The position numbers and the translations under genes are program-made. From assembly GCA_944323165.1 (NCBI GenBank), contig CALURK010000007.1, forward strand, positions 37,289 through 101,288: 64,000 bases of DNA, in the 5' to 3' direction. The notes below the pieces were generated by a model that ran no database searches, was not told where the DNA came from, and was given only the letters and a program-made list of their open reading frames with translations. Position 1 is the first letter of the stretch. Each line of letters starts with the position of its first letter. Origin of the DNA: Candidatus Gastranaerophilales bacterium (GTDB lineage Bacteria > Cyanobacteriota > Vampirovibrionia > Gastranaerophilales > Gastranaerophilaceae). This document shows positions 26,514 through 35,961 of the stretch, one piece after another.

Positions 26514-27596
26514 CTATAATACTGATTTCAAAACCATCGCACAATTTGTACCGCCAAAGCCAAAAGATGTACAAAGACAAGTTTTTACTTTTCGACTTAT
26601 CGAATTTTTATCCGCAAGTTTTATTTTAGGTATAGTTTCATCATACTCATTATCATAAATATGCGGGTAAACTCTATCCGTTTTAGAATCAATCAATTTG
26701 CAGCACAAAGCAGTTTCAATACTTGCAGCAGCGCCCAAACAATGTCCCGTAATCGGTTTGGTAGAGCTTGCAAAGACTTTATCCTTAAAAACATTATAAA
26801 CCGCCCTTGCCTCCATTAAATCATTCGCAACCGTTCCTGTTCCATGCAGGTTTATATAATCAATCTCTTCAGGATGCAAACTTCCAAGCGCAAGTCTTAT
26901 CGCCCTTTCCGCTTCTACCCCCTCAGGATCAGGAGTTGTTGAATGGTAAAAATCCGTAGTTTCTCCAATCCCCGCAACTTCAATACCCTCACCAACTTTT
27001 TTTACGATGAAAGCCGCAGCACCTTCTCCGATATTAATTCCTTTTCTGTTTCTGCTAAAAGGATTTGAAGGAATGTTTACAAGAACTTCCAGCGCACGAA
27101 AACCGTATACGGGAAGTTTTGTAATAGAATCGCACCCCGCAACTATAACTGTCTCTGCAATTCCTTCTTCTAAAAGTTCAGAGGCTATCCCAAAAGCTTT
27201 AATTCCAGAAGAACACGCTGTAGAAACTGAAGTGTAAAAATTTTTGAACCCAAAATGTTTATACAAAAATTCTGCAGAATTACCGATTTGATAATGTTTA
27301 GTATTTCCGCTAATTTCATACTCATCTACTCCGGAATTTGAAGTTGCAACAACTATTGCCGTTGTATTCTTGGCCAATTCTTCTATTTTTAAAGGCTCAA
27401 GAGCTTTTAAAAGCAGTCTGTTACATCTGATATTATAATCACTTTCACTAATTTCAGGCAGCTTTGAATTAACCACCCCAAGCCTTGCAAAATCTTTTAC
27501 GACAAAATCACCCTCTCTACCCTCTATTGCCCGAGTAAAGATTTCATCAATATTAGCTCCTAAATTACATATTGCATTATACTTAATTATCTTCAT
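26514..27596 (-). CDS. Beta-ketoacyl synthase, ApeO-like
   Basis: A 360-residue condensing enzyme, shorter than FabF. Active-site Cys128 lies in STACSSGIKAF, the His residues in LHGTGTVAND and ITGHCLGAAAS, and GFGGTN at the end. VAGCDSITKLPVYGFRALEVL resembles the ketosynthases of aryl-polyene clusters. It is divergent from the chain-length-factor-like gene, with only 18 bases between starts. No ACP gene is visible nearby. Confidence 0.85.
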   Translation of the reverse strand: MKIIKYNAICNLGANIDEIFTRAIEGREGDFVVKDFARLGVVNSKLPEISESDYNIRCNRLLLKALEPLKIEELAKNTTAIVVATSNSGVDEYEISGNTKHYQIGNSAEFLYKHFGFKNFYTSVSTACSSGIKAFGIASELLEEGIAETVIVAGCDSITKLPVYGFRALEVLVNIPSNPFSRNRKGINIGEGAAAFIVKKVGEGIEVAGIGETTDFYHSTTPDPEGVEAERAIRLALGSLHPEEIDYINLHGTGTVANDLMEARAVYNVFKDKVFASSTKPITGHCLGAAASIETALCCKLIDSKTDRVYPHIYDNEYDETIPKIKLADKNSISRKVKTCLCTSFGFGGTNCAMVLKSVL

Positions 27597-27602
27597 TTAT
27601 TG

Positions 27603-27608
27603 TATAAT
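27603..27608 (+). promoter_or_regulatory. -10 box of a leaderless transcript (KS-like gene)
   Basis: TGTATAAT ends exactly 6 bases before the ATG at 27615. The in-frame TTG at 27600 would lie upstream of the -10 and is rejected as a start. Confidence 0.6.
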
Positions 27609-27614
27609 TTTAGC

Positions 27615-28202
27615 ATGAAAAGTCACATTTTTTATATCCGAAAGTTTAACTTTATAACAGACGAGTCAGAAATCGATGTATCATCGATTTCGCCTATAAT
27701 GAGAAGGAAATTAGGTCTTTTGGACAAAACCGCACTTTCTCTGACTTCTAAGATTTTTGATGACAAAGTGCAAGAACTGATTTTTTCATCAGAATACGGA
27801 GAATTTACAAGGTTAAATACCATCATTAAGCAGTACCAAGAAGCCGGAGAAGTTTCCCCGACACAATTTTCAGCCTCGGTACATAACTATCCGATAAGCT
27901 TTTTCACTTTGTATAACAAATTAAATATACCATACCAAGCAATTTCCTCCGGCGAAAATTCGCTTGATGCAGGACTTGTCAAATCTGTTATTTCAAATAA
28001 AGAAATTTTGTTCACATACGCTGACGTTTACAACAACATAAGAGGTTTTTCGGCATTAATTTCACCTAATGAGGGCGAAATTAAGATTGAATACCAAAAT
28101 ACTCATTCTGATAAAATGAGTTTTGAAGATTTTATTAATTTTATAGAAGGAAAAAATAATATCTACACATCACCATTTGGTATCTTTGAAAAGGTTTCTT
28201 GA
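27615..28202 (+). CDS. Ketosynthase-like protein lacking a catalytic Cys (chain-length-factor type)
   Basis: A 195-residue protein. SPTQFSASVHNYPISFFTLYNKLNIPYQAISS-like sequence near residues 80-112 matches the N-terminal half of the beta-ketoacyl synthase-like proteins in aryl-polyene clusters. No active-site Cys motif is present, so it probably acts as a partner or chain-length factor rather than a synthase. It is divergent from the ApeO-like KS gene. I name the family by resemblance only; Ketoacyl-synt_2 (PF13723) would be the test. Confidence 0.7.
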   Translation: MKSHIFYIRKFNFITDESEIDVSSISPIMRRKLGLLDKTALSLTSKIFDDKVQELIFSSEYGEFTRLNTIIKQYQEAGEVSPTQFSASVHNYPISFFTLYNKLNIPYQAISSGENSLDAGLVKSVISNKEILFTYADVYNNIRGFSALISPNEGEIKIEYQNTHSDKMSFEDFINFIEGKNNIYTSPFGIFEKVS

Positions 28203-28251
28203 CTGAGAACTTTATTAGAATTAGAGTGTAGTAAAAAGAGGAGGTAAAATT

Positions 28252-28449
28252 ATGTTCCAAGTTTATATCGATAAACCATCATATTTTGAAGCAGAAATGG
28301 CAGCAGAATTTAAAGATTTAGAAAGTGCAGAAGCATTTGCGAAGAAAGAAAAAGAGGCAGATAGCGAAGCTACTTATGAAATAAAAGAAACAAACGGCTG
28401 CGTTAACAGCTATGGAGAACTTATTGCAACAGTCGTAAAACGTGGCTAG
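28252..28449 (+). CDS. Small acidic protein of unknown function
   Basis: A 65-residue acidic protein with a very strong ribosome site (GAGGAGGT, 7 bases before ATG). It has one Cys (NGCVNSYG) and no signal peptide. I do not recognise it; the sequence is not that of an acyl carrier protein because it lacks a DSL phosphopantetheine site. The start lies 50 bases past the preceding gene, so cotranscription is possible. Confidence 0.65.
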   Translation: MFQVYIDKPSYFEAEMAAEFKDLESAEAFAKKEKEADSEATYEIKETNGCVNSYGELIATVVKRG

Positions 28450-28464
28450 TTAGAAATTACGATG

Positions 28465-28470
28465 TATAAT
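28465..28470 (+). promoter_or_regulatory. -10 box of a leaderless SpoIID transcript
   Basis: TGTATAAT is followed by AATCTT and the ATG at 28477. Confidence 0.6.
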
Positions 28471-28476
28471 AATCTT

Positions 28477-29346
28477 ATGGGGATAAGAAGAGCTTTAGCA
28501 TTATTAATAACGTTTTTGGCATTATGCAGCCCTAGTTTTGCAATAAAAATAGGGCTGCAAACGCGAGTTAATAAAACATTTATCGGTGCATCCACAAAAG
28601 CCGAAATTATCAATTGCGACACAAACAAACTCATCTTTGTAATGGAAAAGATGAAAGGTTATGAGATGAAACCTTACCGTGGTGTAATCGCAATAAAAGT
28701 TAACGGTCAGTGGAATAAGATGCGTGCTGATAAAATTGTTATCAAGCCTGCTGAAGGAGGCTTCATTAGTGTTAAGCGCAAATGGTACAGAGGTAATTTC
28801 AAAGTAATAAATGATGGTTTGGGCTTAACAGTAATCAATGATATCCCATTAGAAAAGTACCTCCAAGGCGTTGTTCCGTCTGAAATGCCTTCAAGTTGGG
28901 AGCATGAAGCACACAAAGCACAAGCAATAGCTGCCAGAAGTTATGCAATTGCAAATAGAGGAAAGCGCGCAAAATACGGATATGATTTGAAAGACACACC
29001 TGAAGATCAAGCATACGGCGGAGCAAGCGCTGAAAAAACCAACACAAACGAAGCCGTAGAAGAAACCTCAGGAATTGTGCTTGTATGCCAAGGAAAAATC
29101 GTTCCCGCATACTATTCAGCCTCTGCAGGCGGAAAAACCAGAACCGGAGGACAAGTTTGGTCATCTGATTTACCTTTCCTAAAATCCGTTCCATCATTTG
29201 ATGACGGCATCAAAAAGAACGGGCACGGAGTCGGTATGAGCCAATATGGAGCTAACAACCTTGCTAAAAGAGGTTATAACGCTTATCAGATTTTAAAATA
29301 TTTTTACGCAAACACAAAATTTGCCAAAGTTCGCGGTGAATATTAA
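28477..29346 (+). CDS. SpoIID/LytB-domain secreted protein
   Basis: A 289-residue protein with a signal peptide (MGIRRALALLITFLALCSPSFA). The SpoIID domain shows IPLEKYLQGVVPSEMPSSW, KAQAIAARSYAI, YYSASAGGKT and GHGVGMSQYGANNLAKRG. SpoIID of Bacillus cleaves denuded glycan strands at N-acetylmuramate; relatives in cyanobacteria act in envelope remodelling. The start at 28477 replaces the in-frame GTG-type start at 28462 because the -10 box overlaps the latter. It ends 4 bases inside the convergent adenine deaminase. Confidence 0.88.
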   Translation: MGIRRALALLITFLALCSPSFAIKIGLQTRVNKTFIGASTKAEIINCDTNKLIFVMEKMKGYEMKPYRGVIAIKVNGQWNKMRADKIVIKPAEGGFISVKRKWYRGNFKVINDGLGLTVINDIPLEKYLQGVVPSEMPSSWEHEAHKAQAIAARSYAIANRGKRAKYGYDLKDTPEDQAYGGASAEKTNTNEAVEETSGIVLVCQGKIVPAYYSASAGGKTRTGGQVWSSDLPFLKSVPSFDDGIKKNGHGVGMSQYGANNLAKRGYNAYQILKYFYANTKFAKVRGEY

Positions 29347-31079
29347 TCAACAGTAACTTTACTATCCTCAAAAATATTTATAAATCCGAATTTATTTGTA
29401 TCGAAAACACCTTTATCCGTAACTTTTAATTCAGGAATTACAGGGAGTGAAAGAAATCCCATAGTCATAAACGGATCATTTAATGTACAGCCAATAGAAG
29501 CAGCCGCCTTATTTAATTCCTCACACTTTCCTACAACATAATCAAAATCTCTATCAGACATTAAGCCCGCAATAGGAAGCGAAAGTTGAGAAATAATTTC
29601 GCCATTATTAACAACAACTTTACCCCCTCGACATTTAATCAACGCAACCGCTGCTTCGTACATATCAGAATCATTTGTTCCAATAACAATCATATTATGA
29701 GAATCATGTGCAACAGTAGAAGCTATTGCACCGCTTTTTAAATGAAATCCTTTTACAAAACCTTTCCCGATATTTCCCGTAGCTCTGTGTCTTTCTATAA
29801 CGCAGATTTTTAAAGTATCATTCTCCAAATTACTTAGAGCATTACCATCTGTAACTTGAACTTCTGACACAACGGATTTTGTAATAAGCTGGTGCGGAAT
29901 AACTTCCATAGTCCTAACCCGAACAGTTCCTTCCTTAATCCCAGCCTCTATTCTGAAATCCTCAGGAGTTATCCATCTTACATTAACAGAGTTTCTCAAA
30001 GAAGGTTCCTCTTTTTGAGGTAAATCTACAACTAATTTACCATCCTGAGCAACTACATTTCCGTTTTTGATAACAATATCAGGTTTGAAAGTTTTTAAAT
30101 CAGGCAAAATAAGCATATCAGCTTTATACCCCGGAGCTATTGCGCCCAAATTATTCAAACCAAAATACTCTGCAGTATTCAAGCTTGCAATCTGAACAGC
30201 CTTAATTGGACTGACTCCAGCCTCTACTGCACGCCTTACCATACCGTTTATATGTTCTTTTAAATCCGCTGGATGTCTGTCATCAGTTACAAACAGACAT
30301 TTTCTCGTATTTGCCCCCTTCAAAACAGGCAAAAGTGCATCCAAATCCTTAGCAGCAGTACCTTCCCTTACCATAACATACATTCCGAGTCTTAATCTTT
30401 CAATCGCTTCTTCTGGAGTCGTGCACTCATGGTCTGATTTTACACCACTTGCTATATAAGCACATAGGTCTTTACCCATCAAATAAGGAGCATGCCCGTC
30501 AATTCTTTTACCCTTTGATTTTGCAAGTTCAAGTTTTGACATAACATTTTTATCCAAATTCAAAACCCCGGGGAAATTCATCATCTCAGCAATTCCCAAA
30601 ACCCAAGGTTTATCAATTAGCAAGGATAAATCATAGCCGGTCAGATCAAAACCAGAAGTTTCAAAAGGTGTAGCAGGAACGCAGGATGGTAGCATTGTAA
30701 ATACATCTATAGGCAAATCCCGCACAGCTTCATGCATAAAACTTATTCCGTGAAGTCCCAAAACATTTGAAATTTCATGAGGATCAATAATTACAGTCGT
30801 AGTTCCAGCAGGAATAACTACTTTTGCAAACTCTCTCGGAAGCATCATTGTACTTTCCAAATGCACATGCCCGTCAATAAAGGAAGGAGTTACATAAGCT
30901 CCGTTTATATCAATTTCCTTTTCACCATGATAATCTTTGCCAATTCCTGCAATTAGTCCGTCTTTTATCGCAATATCACATTCGTGAATTTCTTCCGACA
31001 AAACGTTTACCAATTTGGCATTCTTGATTACCAAATCAGCTTTTTCTAATCCTCTTGCTACATTAATTATATTTGACAT
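29343..31079 (-). CDS. ade: Adenine deaminase
   Basis: A 578-residue amidohydrolase of the Ade family. Metal ligands lie in FIDGHVHLEST (residues 68-78), with further conserved blocks IDPHEISNVLG, DGHAPYL, KSDHECTTPEEA and FVTDDRHP, and the C-terminal domain has GTNDSDMYEA. It converts adenine to hypoxanthine and ammonia in purine salvage. Length matches the family. It is the last of a run of minus-strand genes (33931 to 29343); the next upstream gene is only 4 bases away. Confidence 0.93.
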   Translation of the reverse strand: MSNIINVARGLEKADLVIKNAKLVNVLSEEIHECDIAIKDGLIAGIGKDYHGEKEIDINGAYVTPSFIDGHVHLESTMMLPREFAKVVIPAGTTTVIIDPHEISNVLGLHGISFMHEAVRDLPIDVFTMLPSCVPATPFETSGFDLTGYDLSLLIDKPWVLGIAEMMNFPGVLNLDKNVMSKLELAKSKGKRIDGHAPYLMGKDLCAYIASGVKSDHECTTPEEAIERLRLGMYVMVREGTAAKDLDALLPVLKGANTRKCLFVTDDRHPADLKEHINGMVRRAVEAGVSPIKAVQIASLNTAEYFGLNNLGAIAPGYKADMLILPDLKTFKPDIVIKNGNVVAQDGKLVVDLPQKEEPSLRNSVNVRWITPEDFRIEAGIKEGTVRVRTMEVIPHQLITKSVVSEVQVTDGNALSNLENDTLKICVIERHRATGNIGKGFVKGFHLKSGAIASTVAHDSHNMIVIGTNDSDMYEAAVALIKCRGGKVVVNNGEIISQLSLPIAGLMSDRDFDYVVGKCEELNKAAASIGCTLNDPFMTMGFLSLPVIPELKVTDKGVFDTNKFGFINIFEDSKVTVD

Positions 31080-31083
31080 AAAA

Positions 31084-31662
31084 TTACACCTTTAATATTA
31101 AATCCCTTATTTCTACAAATTTTGATAAATCTTCACCTTTTATAATTTCTTCAATCTTATCCTTAAAACTTTCGGCATTATCGGTTTTCATACCCTGAGG
31201 TAAAAGAATATCAGAATTAGTTTTGGAATTTACAAAACCTTTGTTAATAGTTAAAAACTCCTTGTACATTTCAAGAATTTCCATATCTTGAGGGTTAATT
31301 TCATAATTCTCGCCAAGAAAATATTTCATATCCTTAGGAAATAATTCCAAAAACCTTATCATAAAATCTACGTCAGAAGTGTTTTCATCTTCACTATAAA
31401 CCCCTCCTAAACAAGGATTATTCAATATTTCTTGCTCAGGCTGAGTTTTAATGTATGCTGCCCACATAAGGCATCCTACATAAAACCCCAAATTGTTATA
31501 AAAAAGTTCTAAAAATTTTTTATAATATTGTCTAAATTTCATCTTTCTTTGTGAAAGATTTTTAAACTTGTTAATATCCAAATATAAATATTCAACCGTC
31601 CCTCTGAACGCTAAAATAAATGGTGCAAAACCCGGATCAAATTCTAAACCTTTTGTTGTCAT
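31084..31662 (-). CDS. Unknown protein upstream of adenine deaminase
   Basis: A 192-residue protein starting MTTKGLEFDPGFAPFIL, with an AGGGGAAA ribosome site; the open frame extends 12 codons further but without one. It is acidic and helical, with no signal peptide. No domain is recognised. Its stop lies 4 bases before the ade start, so it shares ade's transcript. It may be a lineage-specific protein. Confidence 0.6.
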   Translation of the reverse strand: MTTKGLEFDPGFAPFILAFRGTVEYLYLDINKFKNLSQRKMKFRQYYKKFLELFYNNLGFYVGCLMWAAYIKTQPEQEILNNPCLGGVYSEDENTSDVDFMIRFLELFPKDMKYFLGENYEINPQDMEILEMYKEFLTINKGFVNSKTNSDILLPQGMKTDNAESFKDKIEEIIKGEDLSKFVEIRDLILKV

Positions 31663-31705
31663 ATATTTTCCCCTCTGATATTTACAACATTCTAGCACAA
31701 AAGTT

Positions 31706-32893
31706 TTAACTTAATATATTCAAAATTTCTTGTTCTTTTGGATTCAGACCACCTAGAACTTGTTTTGTTAAAAGTTCATTTCTAATTTCATCATTTTGAA
31801 AATTAAATGATTGTTTTGCATATCGAGAAATATTGCAGACAGTATCCTTTAATTTTTCAGGAATTTTTTTATTGCACAAAAGAATTGGATTTTTTGAATG
31901 CATCATTTCATGCATGATTACATGCTCAGGTCGCTCTGTTGAATAAAGTTTCAATCTTTGCCATAAATTATCAGCAAATAAGACACTCTTTTCTTTTAAA
32001 TTCTCCGATACTGTTTTTAACAATTCATAGTATACATTTAGTACAGGATTTGCTGCGATATATATAGTTGTTTTTAAATCACTGCTCAAACGATTAAGTC
32101 CACTAATACCATTTTCAAAAAAATAAGGGGTAACAATAATGTTATTAGGAATTGGTATATTTTTTTGAGTTGCTATTTCCAGACATTTTTTTACATTTTC
32201 TGCTTGTTCAACGTTTTCAAGATGAATATAATCCAATTTATATTTTTGTTTTAAAAATTTTTCAAGTTTTCTTACCTCTGGATTTTCTGTAGGAGGTATT
32301 GTTAGTTTTGCAAATTTCAGCATCTTATCCGAAATTGTTTGTAATTCATTATATGCGAGCTGTAAATATCTTAGATTTTTATTTTTATTTTTATCTAAAT
32401 AGATATTAAGATACTTATTTTGTCCAATACCCAAATTAAATTTTTGTAAGAATGAGACAAAAACCTCAGCATCTGATTCTATATTTCCTGTTGGATTAAA
32501 GTTTTTAATTTGTTCTGCCAGTTTTTCATCTTTTAAGTCCTTTTGGGCAAAATTATATAATCCTTTTTTTCTTGAGCTAAAAATTTGTGCAAATTTTTTA
32601 ATTGAAGTACCACCTTGTACAATATTTGTCGCTTGATTTAATTGACTTACTAATTCTTTAAAACTTTCTTCATTACATTCTTTATAAGAACGTTTGATAA
32701 ACTCCGACAAACTATCCGCAATAATGTCTTTGGAAGCGACTCCTTTTTGAAAAACATCATCCCGTAAACTTACAGAAAGATTGTTTATGTCATCGTAACC
32801 TAAATCCTGCTTTCTAAGTAAGCCAATAATCTTCCTTTGTCCTTCTGGCTTAAATTTACGAATTGTACTTAAAAGTATATTAATATTACTCAT
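31706..32893 (-). CDS. Unknown protein with a HEMMH zinc-peptidase motif
   Basis: A 395-residue Lys/Asn-rich protein. Near residue 327 it has VIMHEMMHSKN, an HExxH-type zinc motif in a hydrophobic helix, followed by a second Glu-containing helix (FQNDEIRNELL) that could give a third ligand (gluzincin-like). The N-terminal 300 residues match nothing I recognise. There is no signal peptide. Activity as a protease is an inference from the one motif. Confidence 0.6.
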   Translation of the reverse strand: MSNINILLSTIRKFKPEGQRKIIGLLRKQDLGYDDINNLSVSLRDDVFQKGVASKDIIADSLSEFIKRSYKECNEESFKELVSQLNQATNIVQGGTSIKKFAQIFSSRKKGLYNFAQKDLKDEKLAEQIKNFNPTGNIESDAEVFVSFLQKFNLGIGQNKYLNIYLDKNKNKNLRYLQLAYNELQTISDKMLKFAKLTIPPTENPEVRKLEKFLKQKYKLDYIHLENVEQAENVKKCLEIATQKNIPIPNNIIVTPYFFENGISGLNRLSSDLKTTIYIAANPVLNVYYELLKTVSENLKEKSVLFADNLWQRLKLYSTERPEHVIMHEMMHSKNPILLCNKKIPEKLKDTVCNISRYAKQSFNFQNDEIRNELLTKQVLGGLNPKEQEILNILS

Positions 32894-32935
32894 ACAAGTA
32901 TACTAAACTTTCTAAAAAAAAATTTTGCCAATTTG

Positions 32936-33931
32936 TTAAATAATATTTAATACGGTCTGAACAATCTCCTCAGCCGAGATATTCAAGCATTCAAGTGTTT
33001 CACAAGTAGTTTGACGTCTTTCCCACAAACAAGGACGTAATGGACAAGTACAAGTTTGAGATTTTATCGGTACAACTTTTCCATTATCAGGTATTAACTT
33101 TTTATCATCAGTTGAACCGAAAATTACATAAGTCTTGACTCCAAGCGCAACCGCAACATGAAGCGGAGCTGAATCGGAACATAAAAACTTTTCTGAACCT
33201 GATATTAATTCCGCAAGTTCTTTCAAATTTCTTGTTTTTCCATACAAATTTACATACTTTTCACAAGGAACCAAACGCTCAATCGTTTCAATTACAGCCT
33301 TATCGTCAGGGCCACCTGCTACAAGTACCTTTTTCCCTCTATCTGCAAGTCCCTCTACTACTTTTGCCCAAACTTCAGCAGATACAGTTTTTATCATACC
33401 TTTTTTTACGCTCATCAGGCTAACACCCGGATGAATTAATACCGTATTCGGTTCTACTTCTTTTCTTTCTACCTCTATTTCAGGTAATTCCGTTTTATTA
33501 TCGGTTATGCTTTCTACCAAATTGTGATACATCTTTGCAGCATATTGATTTTTATTTAAAGGAACAGCCTTAGTTAACAACATTTCACTTAGCTTTCCTG
33601 AATCATATCCGATACGGGTTTTAATAAATGTCGAATACAAAAACATTGAAATAAATTTGTTAGAACCTGAAGAGATAACTATATCAAACTTCTCTTTCCA
33701 TATCTGAAATAAGAGATTTATAAGTTCAAGGTATTTATGTTTTCCCTTGATATCGGCAAACAGTGTTTTATCAATCACATTTGTAAGTGACATTACGCCT
33801 TTGCTTCTCGGCTCAAGTGCCAATGTTATTTCTGCATCAGGAAATTCCTTTTTTACTGAAATAATTGAAGGCAAAAATAAAATTTCATCACCTAAACCGC
33901 CAAAATTTATAAATAAAATTTTCTTTTTCAT
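32936..33931 (-). CDS. Glycosyltransferase family 9 (heptosyltransferase-like)
   Basis: A 331-residue GT9 protein. It starts ILFINFGGLGDEILFLPS, which matches the acceptor-site loop of ADP-heptose:LPS heptosyltransferases, and has HPGVS, the LICSDSAPLHVA-type block (KFLCSDSAPLHVAVALGVK) and a C-terminal YVIFGSTD. It would add a heptose or related sugar to an outer-surface glycan, which suggests an LPS-like outer membrane. Cys-rich end (CTCPLRPCLWERRQTTC) is unusual but kept in some relatives. Confidence 0.88.
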   Translation of the reverse strand: MKKKILFINFGGLGDEILFLPSIISVKKEFPDAEITLALEPRSKGVMSLTNVIDKTLFADIKGKHKYLELINLLFQIWKEKFDIVISSGSNKFISMFLYSTFIKTRIGYDSGKLSEMLLTKAVPLNKNQYAAKMYHNLVESITDNKTELPEIEVERKEVEPNTVLIHPGVSLMSVKKGMIKTVSAEVWAKVVEGLADRGKKVLVAGGPDDKAVIETIERLVPCEKYVNLYGKTRNLKELAELISGSEKFLCSDSAPLHVAVALGVKTYVIFGSTDDKKLIPDNGKVVPIKSQTCTCPLRPCLWERRQTTCETLECLNISAEEIVQTVLNII

Positions 33932-34021
33932 ACTTTCTTTTTACTTTAAAAATAATACTTGTGCAATAATTGATTTTAGCTCTTGGTTCAAATATAATTT
34001 TTAACAAGAGAGTGTAAAGAT

Positions 34022-35344
34022 ATGAAAATGGCAAATCAAAACGAAAATCAAGAAGAAGAATATAAAGCGTTTTTAAAAAATATACGTGAAGAAAAAGAAG
34101 AAACGTCCAATTTTGCAAAACTTCTTTTTACAATAGTACTCGCTGTATTATGTGCGGTTATTGTTTGTGTAACTGTTGTCGAAAACAGTTTTCTGATGGA
34201 TAAATTTAATACTGATTCTTCAGATACTGCAAGCAGTTTTGCTAAATTTTATAACAGAAAAGGTCATAAAAATTTTGATGTACCATTTTCTCCGCGCAGA
34301 CAAAACATTTTGCTTTTAGGAGTAGATTCAAATGGAAGTTCTACTGATATTTGGAACGGAACAAGATCAGATACAATAATTATTGTTAATATAGATCCTA
34401 AAACTCATTCTATTAACGCAATTTCTATTCCTCGTGACAGCAAAGTATATTTACCTGACAACAAAGGTATCCAAAAAATTAACTCAGCTCACGCACTAGG
34501 CGGAATTGATTTAGTCAAGAAAACTCTTAAAGAAACTTTCGGAATAAAAATTGATAAATACATAATCGTTCACGACGAAGCTGTAGAAAAAATAGTAGAT
34601 GCCTTGGGCGGTATTCCTATTTACGTAGAAAAGCCGATGAGATATCACGATTATGCCGGAAAATTACACATTGACCTTAACAAGGGCAATACTGTTTTAA
34701 ACGGAAAACAGGCTGTAGGATATTTGAGATACAGAAAAGACGGTTTGGGTGACATTGGTAGAACGCAAAGACAGCAATGGTTTATGAGAAGTTTGTTTGA
34801 AAAACTTCACTCACCACAAGTCATTACCAAAATTCCTGAAGTTTTAAATATTTGTAACACTTACATCAAGACTGATATGAGTTTTTATGAACTTTCTCAA
34901 TATGCTGCATTTGCAAGAAGCGTTGACGAAAATAAAATCGAGATAGCAACACTTCCGGGTGCGCCAAACCAAAGAGGGTATATAAGTTATTGGATACTTG
35001 ATCCGCAAAAAACTCAAGAAGTTATAAATCGTATGATTTACAGAGAAAAACCAAAACTTGACGGTACTAAATTTAAAGCAGGTATTATGTATTCGCCAAG
35101 AAAAGACGCTGAAGCTCAGGCGATGAAAGAAAAGCTTAATGAACTTGGGTTTGAAGTTAATATGCTTAAAATTACGCATCTTTCTCACACCAGATTTGTC
35201 GCAAACAAGAATGATGTTACTGTTGATTTCTTAAACTGGCTTCAAAAGAAAATGCCGGAGCTTAATAACATGCAATTTATCTATGATCCGACCGAAACAT
35301 TCTCTGTCGGAAGCGATTTTACTATAATTTTGGCTGACGAATAG
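34022..35344 (+). CDS. LytR-CpsA-Psr (LCP) family protein
   Basis: A 440-residue protein. Cytoplasmic N-terminal tail (about 35 residues), one transmembrane helix (about 37-58), the LCP domain (about 95-265) with ISIPRDSKVYL, the INSAHALGG block and GDIGRTQRQQ (catalytic Arg residues), and a C-terminal LytR_C-like domain (about 340-435). LCP proteins transfer polyprenyl-linked glycans onto peptidoglycan or related acceptors. The gene ends 14 bases before a nitroreductase gene. Confidence 0.9.
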   Translation: MKMANQNENQEEEYKAFLKNIREEKEETSNFAKLLFTIVLAVLCAVIVCVTVVENSFLMDKFNTDSSDTASSFAKFYNRKGHKNFDVPFSPRRQNILLLGVDSNGSSTDIWNGTRSDTIIIVNIDPKTHSINAISIPRDSKVYLPDNKGIQKINSAHALGGIDLVKKTLKETFGIKIDKYIIVHDEAVEKIVDALGGIPIYVEKPMRYHDYAGKLHIDLNKGNTVLNGKQAVGYLRYRKDGLGDIGRTQRQQWFMRSLFEKLHSPQVITKIPEVLNICNTYIKTDMSFYELSQYAAFARSVDENKIEIATLPGAPNQRGYISYWILDPQKTQEVINRMIYREKPKLDGTKFKAGIMYSPRKDAEAQAMKEKLNELGFEVNMLKITHLSHTRFVANKNDVTVDFLNWLQKKMPELNNMQFIYDPTETFSVGSDFTIILADE

Positions 35345-35358
35345 AAAAGGAGTTTATT

Positions 35359-35961
35359 ATGTTAGATTTAATCCAATCTCGCAAAAGTGTTAGACAATAT
35401 TCTGACAAACATATTTCTGATGAAGATTTAAGAAAAATTCTTGAGGCGGGAAGATTAGCTCCTTCTTGGATGAACGTTCAGTCGTGGAAATTTATTCTTG
35501 TAAAATCACAAGAAAATAAAGATTTGTTATCAAAATTATCAATCGGTCAACCACACGTAAAAAATGCGGATGCTCTAATTGTTTGTGTTGCAGATATGAA
35601 TGCTTGGGAAGAAGCTAAAATTACACATATTAAAAAACCGGCTTTAAATCCCTCATTACAAGGCGAAAACGGTTTGTTAATAAGAACAATGGAGCAAATT
35701 ATTTATCCGATTTCCTATATGATGCTAGAAGCTCATTCTCTTGGTATAAGTTCTTGTATTATAGGTGCTCTAGGCAACGAAATTACAGGTGTGGAAGCTG
35801 ATACGTATAAAGAAGTTAAAACTAAATTAGGCTTAAGAGAAGGGCAAATTTTGTCTACAATTATTACTCTCGGGTATGATGCGGAACCAAGTGAAACCAA
35901 CAAAATACGCAAAGACTTTGATGATGTTATTTCTTTAGAAAAAATCGGAAATAAATTCTAA
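35359..35961 (+). CDS. Nitroreductase-family flavoprotein
   Basis: A 200-residue nitroreductase-fold protein. MLDLIQSRKSVRQYSD binds FMN phosphate; further LEAGRLAPSWMNVQSWKF and GISSCIIGALGN blocks follow. FMN-dependent NAD(P)H oxidoreductase with unknown natural substrate. Good AAAAGGAG site 9 bases before ATG. It overlaps the 3' end of the convergent small Cys-rich gene by 4 bases. Confidence 0.88.
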   Translation: MLDLIQSRKSVRQYSDKHISDEDLRKILEAGRLAPSWMNVQSWKFILVKSQENKDLLSKLSIGQPHVKNADALIVCVADMNAWEEAKITHIKKPALNPSLQGENGLLIRTMEQIIYPISYMMLEAHSLGISSCIIGALGNEITGVEADTYKEVKTKLGLREGQILSTIITLGYDAEPSETNKIRKDFDDVISLEKIGNKF

